From: Gordonia insulae | GTDB lineage: Bacteria; Actinomycetota; Actinomycetes; Mycobacteriales; Mycobacteriaceae | Length of the DNA: 64,000 nucleotides | Direction of reading: 5' to 3' | NCBI RefSeq assembly: GCF_003855095.1 | Contig: NZ_CP033972.1 | Location: forward strand, 2,542,001-2,606,000 | Part shown: one piece after another, positions 60,444 to 64,000 of the stretch | Numbering within the stretch: position 1 is the first letter of the stretch | How the letters are laid out: the number at the start of each line of letters is the position of its first letter | Position numbers and translations under genes: made by a program | Notes under the pieces: model-generated | The model's database searches: none | Told to the model about the DNA's origin: nothing | The model's input: only the letters and a program-made list of their open reading frames with translations

Positions 60444-61189
60444 CGATGCTCGACGGCAAGGTCGCTTTCGTCGCCGGCGCCAGCCGGGGCATCGGGGCGG
60501 CCGTCGCCGCGGCACTGGCCTCGGCCGGTGCCGCGGTCGCGGTGGCCGCCCGCACGGAGTCGGCCGGCCGTGTACCCGGCACGATTCATGATGTCGCCGA
60601 GTCGATCACCGCGCAGGGCGGCACCGCACTGCCCGTCGCGTGCGACGTCACCGACGAACAGTCGGTGGCCGCCGCCTTCGACACGACGGTCGGTGAGCTC
60701 GGCGGAGTCGACATCGTGATCGCGAACGCCGGTGTGCTGTGGCTCGGGCCGGTCGAGTCCACCCCACTCCGACGCTGGCAGCTCTGCCTCGATGTGAATC
60801 TGACCGGGACGTTCCTGGTCACCAGGGCCGCGATCCCCCATCTGCGTGCGAGAGGCGGGGGATCCCTGATCGCGGTGACCACGAGCGGCGTGGGCATGAT
60901 CGATCGTGGCGCCAACGCCTACTGGGTCTCCAAGGCGGCGGTCGAACGGCTCTATCTCGGTCTGGCGCACGACCTTCGCGATGACCACATCGCGGTCAAC
61001 TGCTTGAGTCCGTCACGGGTTGTGCTCACCGAGGGCTGGCAGGCCGCCGGCGGGCAGGACATCCCGCCCGAGATGGTCGAGCCACCCGAGACCATGGGTC
61101 ACGCGGCGGTGATCCTGGCCGCGCAGGATGCGGACGGCATCACCGGGACGGTGCAGCGGTCCGAGGAACTACTGGCTGCCCGCCTCTGA
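60440..61189 (+). CDS. Short-chain dehydrogenase/reductase
   Basis: A 249-residue SDR with AGASRGIG (12-19), IANAG, Ser149 and Tyr161-x3-Lys165 (AYWVSK). It resembles NAD(P)-dependent alcohol/ketone SDRs of the FabG-like group, but its C terminus lacks the usual PVDGG end. GTG 60440 overlaps the upstream SDR stop (GTGA). Substrate unknown. The rightward unit ends here in front of a large hairpin. Confidence 0.87.
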   Translation: MTMLDGKVAFVAGASRGIGAAVAAALASAGAAVAVAARTESAGRVPGTIHDVAESITAQGGTALPVACDVTDEQSVAAAFDTTVGELGGVDIVIANAGVLWLGPVESTPLRRWQLCLDVNLTGTFLVTRAAIPHLRARGGGSLIAVTTSGVGMIDRGANAYWVSKAAVERLYLGLAHDLRDDHIAVNCLSPSRVVLTEGWQAAGGQDIPPEMVEPPETMGHAAVILAAQDADGITGTVQRSEELLAARL

Positions 61190-61198
61190 CCCGGCGAA

Positions 61199-61271
61199 CG
61201 TTCGGGCCGCACTTCCCTGTTCCGGCTTGCAGCGGGTGCTGCGGCCGGACTCGGAAACTGCGGCCCGAACG
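61199..61271. terminator. Nested hairpin between convergent genes
   Basis: CGTTCGGGCCGCA (61199-61211) pairs perfectly with TGCGGCCCGAACG (61259-61271). Inside, TCCGGC/GCCGGA and GCAGC/GCTGC form a second stem with a GGGT loop. It fills the 88-bp gap between the SDR (+) and the crotonase (-) stops and can act as a bidirectional terminator. Confidence 0.7.
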
Positions 61272-61277
61272 GCCTGC

Positions 61278-62045
61278 TCAGTTCTTCGGTGCGGTGAGCC
61301 GCGCGATGGTCGCCCGGAAGTCGTCGGTCTGAAAAGACAGGTCTTCGGCGCTGTTCGCGTAGTCGAGGCTCGCGAGCACGGCACGTTCGAGGTGGATGTT
61401 GAGCATCCTCTTCGTGGACTCCACCGCCTGCTGCGGCAGTTCCATCATCTTCTTCGCACACCCGATTGCGTCCGACACCGAGTCGTCGGACACGTGATTG
61501 GCCAGCCCCAATGCCACCGCCCGCTCGGCAGAGATCCGTGTGCCGGTGAGCGCGAACTCCTTGGCCTGCAACAGGCTGATGTGCAGAGGCCAGGTCAATG
61601 GTCCGCCATCCGCCGCGACGAGGCCGACCTGGACATGCGGGTCGGCGAGGTAGGCGGCCGGATCGATGTACACCATGTCGCTCAGTGCCACCAGACTGCA
61701 GCCGAGACCGACGGCCGGCCCGTTGACGGCGGCGATCACCGGGACCCGGCACCGTGCCATGCCCAGAACCAGCTCGCGACCGTGCCGAATGGTCTTGGCC
61801 CGCAGGGTCGGATCATCGCCGAGCTCTTTGAGATAGCCGAGATCTCCACCCGCGGAGAACGCCTTGCCCCGGCCGGTGAGGACCGCGGCGCGTACCTCGT
61901 GATCCTCACTCAGCCGCGTCCAGAGCGTGGCCAGACCCGAATGCAAGGCGTCGTTGACGGCATTGAGCGACTCCGGTCGATTCAGCGTGATGATCCGTAG
62001 CGAACCTTCCGCGGCGACGTCGATCTCGTCGGGCATCCCGTACAT
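61278..62045 (-). CDS. Enoyl-CoA hydratase/isomerase-family protein
   Basis: A 255-residue crotonase. AFSAGGDLGYLKEL and NGPAVGLGCSLVALSD give the oxyanion hole. The first hydratase Glu position is Ser (GLGCSLVAL) and the second region reads GLVAADGGPLTWP with an Asp, so isomerase or other chemistry is as likely as hydration. ATG 62045 starts one base after the upstream dehydrogenase stop; ATG 62036 is possible. Confidence 0.86.
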   Translation of the reverse strand: MYGMPDEIDVAAEGSLRIITLNRPESLNAVNDALHSGLATLWTRLSEDHEVRAAVLTGRGKAFSAGGDLGYLKELGDDPTLRAKTIRHGRELVLGMARCRVPVIAAVNGPAVGLGCSLVALSDMVYIDPAAYLADPHVQVGLVAADGGPLTWPLHISLLQAKEFALTGTRISAERAVALGLANHVSDDSVSDAIGCAKKMMELPQQAVESTKRMLNIHLERAVLASLDYANSAEDLSFQTDDFRATIARLTAPKN

Positions 62046-62046
62046 G

Positions 62047-63132
62047 TCACACTCCCAATCCGAGCAGTCTCGATGCGATGATGTTCTTCTGGATCTGCGA
62101 TGTGCCACCCATGACGCTCTGCGCACGGCTGTAGAGGTATGCACTCAACAGTTCCGGGTCCTCGGTGCCGCCGACGGACACCGCCGCGTGACCGACGGAC
62201 TGGTCCACCCACGTCATCAGCAACTTGTCCAGCGACCCTTCCGAGTTGTGCGAGACGCCGTCGAGTTGCTCGGACAGTCGTCGTCGCACATGTAGCCTCA
62301 GCATCTCGGTCTGCACTGCAGCCCAAGCGATCTCCTCGGAGTAATCCTCGGATCGCCTGGCGAGTTGGCGGACGAGTTTGCCGTAACGCGCGACATACCC
62401 GAGCGTCGACGGCTCCCGCTCATGACCGACGACCGTCATCGCGAGCGCCCACCCCTCCCCGGGAGCACCGATCATCTGCTCTGCCGGGACGCGCGCGCCG
62501 TCGAACAGGACCTGACCGAACTCCGTGGTGATCCCGCTCATCATCTTGAGAGGGCGCTGTTGGATGCCCTCCTGGTTCATCGAGATGATGAACGCGGAGA
62601 TGCCGCGGTGACGCGGCGCCTCGGGATCGGTGCGGGCCAGCAGCAGGCACCAATCGGCGACGTCGGAGTAGCTCGTCCAGATCTTGTGCCCGTTGATGAC
62701 GTACTCGTCGCCCTCGCGGGTCGCCGTCGTCCGCAGCGACGCGAGGTCTGACCCCGCGTCCGGCTCGGAGAATCCCTGACACCAACGCTCGGTACCGTTG
62801 ATCATGCCCGGCAGGAACCTCTCCTGCAGTTCAGGACTCGCATGCCGCCCCAACCCGTGCAACAGATACCCGAGACTGGGCCGCGGCGGCGCCCCGGCCC
62901 GTGCGAGTTCCTCGTCGAGAATCACGTCGTAGACCGGCGGAAGGTCCTGTCCGCCGAACTTCCCGGGCCACGAGAGGCCGAAGAAGCCGGCCTGATAGAG
63001 CGCCTGATGCCACTCGCCCTGGCGCGCCCAGTACTCGTCACCCGAGGTCGGGAAGTCCGTGGCGTGTTCGCCGAGCCACGCCCGCAGGCGTTCGCGGAAT
63101 GCGCTCTCGTCGGCCGAGTCACGATAGTCCAT
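62047..63132 (-). CDS. Acyl-CoA dehydrogenase, FAD-motif subunit of a split pair
   Basis: A 361-residue acyl-CoA dehydrogenase with QGFSEPDAGSDLASL, INGHKIWTSYSD, VVGHEREP (candidate base) and the C-terminal MGGTSQIQKNIIASRLLGLG motif. It overlaps the gene at 63119 by 14 bp and forms the third split dehydrogenase pair in the window. It probably acts on a bulky CoA thioester. Confidence 0.9.
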   Translation of the reverse strand: MDYRDSADESAFRERLRAWLGEHATDFPTSGDEYWARQGEWHQALYQAGFFGLSWPGKFGGQDLPPVYDVILDEELARAGAPPRPSLGYLLHGLGRHASPELQERFLPGMINGTERWCQGFSEPDAGSDLASLRTTATREGDEYVINGHKIWTSYSDVADWCLLLARTDPEAPRHRGISAFIISMNQEGIQQRPLKMMSGITTEFGQVLFDGARVPAEQMIGAPGEGWALAMTVVGHEREPSTLGYVARYGKLVRQLARRSEDYSEEIAWAAVQTEMLRLHVRRRLSEQLDGVSHNSEGSLDKLLMTWVDQSVGHAAVSVGGTEDPELLSAYLYSRAQSVMGGTSQIQKNIIASRLLGLGV

Positions 63133-64000
63133 GATCGATCTCCTTCAGAGTGACCGGGAAGTTCTCCGTCGACACCAGAACTCGTCGTAGGTGCACGTGG
63201 GCGAGGCACTCCCAGGTGTTGCCGATACCGCCGTGCACCTGGATGGCGTTCTCGCACACCGTTCTGGCCGAACGTGCGCAGTAGAGCTTGGCCATCTGCG
63301 CCGCCCCGACCGCGGCGCCCGGACCGAGTTCGTCGACCGCCCACGCCGCGTGCCGCACGATGCTCGCCGACCCCTCGAGCAGCGCGAGACTCTCGGCCAG
63401 CATGTGCCCCACGGCCTGATAGGAGCCGATCGTCTTGCCGTACTGCTCGCGCATCTTCGCGTAGTCACACGCCAGGGCCTGCGCCCCACGGGCCGCACCC
63501 AGGATGTCGGCGGCGGTCACCACCAGGGCGAGCGCCCGCCAGCGCACCGCGTCGTCCTCGCCGATGATCGCGATCGGCGATTCATCCATGGCCGCAACAC
63601 CCTTGGCGATCCGGGTGAGATCCTGCGAGGGCAGGTCCGCACCCGCACGGCCCTCGTGGACGGACACTCCGTCCAGCGCGATCAGCCGGTCCAGGCCGGC
63701 GGCGTCGGGCGCGCGAGCACCGACGGCGATGGTCGCGGCCTCCTCGGCGTCACCGGTGTGCCGCAGCAGGTCGTCGGCCAACGTCGGACCGAGGAACGGC
63801 GCGTCGACCAGTCCTCTGCCGAATTCCTCCGCGACGATCGCGACCTCCACGCCCGTCGCACCATCCGAACGCAGGTTGCGCCAACCGGTGCGGTCGATCG
63901 TCACCGCCAGTCGGTCCCGACGTGCGGCGTCAGCGAGATCGGCCACCGATCCCGGACCGAGATCGTCCGCCAATTTGGCTGCCGCGTCGCGTAATTGCGC
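63119..64000 (-). CDS. Acyl-CoA dehydrogenase, second subunit of a split pair (partial)
   Basis: The frame is open through the right edge of the window, so the true start lies beyond 64000; at least 293 codons are visible. The N-terminal part (LADDLGPGSVADLADAA...VEVAIVAEEFGRGLV) and the C-terminal helices (YGKTIGSYQAVGHMLAESLALLEG; IQVHGGIGNTWECLAHVHLRR) are typical of the second subunit of heteromeric dehydrogenases. It would pair with the 62047 product. Confidence 0.9.
   Translation of the reverse strand, partial: AQLRDAAAKLADDLGPGSVADLADAARRDRLAVTIDRTGWRNLRSDGATGVEVAIVAEEFGRGLVDAPFLGPTLADDLLRHTGDAEEAATIAVGARAPDAAGLDRLIALDGVSVHEGRAGADLPSQDLTRIAKGVAAMDESPIAIIGEDDAVRWRALALVVTAADILGAARGAQALACDYAKMREQYGKTIGSYQAVGHMLAESLALLEGSASIVRHAAWAVDELGPGAAVGAAQMAKLYCARSARTVCENAIQVHGGIGNTWECLAHVHLRRVLVSTENFPVTLKEIDHGLS

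Overview
The window is a 64-kb stretch of very GC-rich DNA from a mycolic-acid actinobacterium, most likely close to Gordonia or Williamsia. The evidence is codon use, frequent GTG/TTG starts, 1-23 bp stop/start overlaps, mycofactocin-type short-chain dehydrogenases, an LLM-class (F420-type) oxidoreductase, an MTB12-like lipoprotein, and a family of intergenic GCTGATCGAGTAG...GTATCGAGATCACC repeats. All family calls come from motif recognition in the sequence; no database was searched. I see no RNA genes, CRISPR array, integrase or transposase.

Almost every gene belongs to coenzyme-A-linked catabolism of a lipid-like or cyclic carboxylic acid. There are four acyl-CoA synthetases, two CaiB-type CoA transferases, nine acyl-CoA dehydrogenase polypeptides (six of them in three split pairs), four crotonases, three thiolases plus a DUF35-thiolase fusion, seven SDRs, two aldehyde dehydrogenases, two 3-hydroxyisobutyrate-dehydrogenase-like proteins, two DapB-like proteins, a TesB thioesterase, a MeaB-like GTPase, and three oxygenases (TauD-type, P450 with ferredoxin, and an orphan Rieske alpha subunit). 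A branched-chain-amino-acid-type ABC importer may bring in the substrate.

Layout. 1-1946: partial amidohydrolase and acyl-CoA synthetase (+). 2105-7269: thiolase, HMGS-like/DUF35, CoA transferase and ALDH (-). 7485-15838: nine-gene oxygenase operon (+). 15931-21770: mycofactocin SDR, DapB-like, ALDH, acyl-CoA synthetase and TetR (-). 21859-25955: acyl-CoA dehydrogenase, APH kinase, enoyl-CoA hydratase and MDR (+). 25943-26341: 103-bp repeat array. 26343-27469: unknown gene and TetR (-). 27686-29490: LLM oxidoreductase and SDR (+). 29519-37456: seven-gene beta-oxidation operon (-). 37624-43253: ABC importer and two small genes (-). 43589-49263: CMD, Rieske, unknown, amidohydrolase, NTF2 and an ACAD pair (+). 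49589-53268: lipoprotein, crotonase and ACAD pair (-). 53462-56107: TetR, TesB and DapB-like (+). 56138-59628: MeaB, thiolase and acyl-CoA synthetase (-). 59682-61189: two SDRs (+). 61278-64000: crotonase and ACAD pair, running off the window (-).

The most striking result is a 15-bp palindrome, GAGAAT-N3-ATTCTC with zero to a few mismatches, at ten intergenic places: 7293, 7449, 21021, 21803, 21824, 43560, 50185, 53338, 54123 and 59629. It sits at the start of most of the operons and beside two of the three TetR genes, so most of this catabolic island looks like one regulon. The middle block (about 26-37 kb) lacks it and has a different palindrome beside its own TetR. Other points of interest are an acyl-CoA dehydrogenase/APH-kinase/hydratase set resembling 4-hydroxyacyl-CoA metabolism, a one-chain DUF35-thiolase without the thiolase cysteine, an amidohydrolase that has lost its HxH metal motif, and a MeaB-type GTPase with no mutase nearby.
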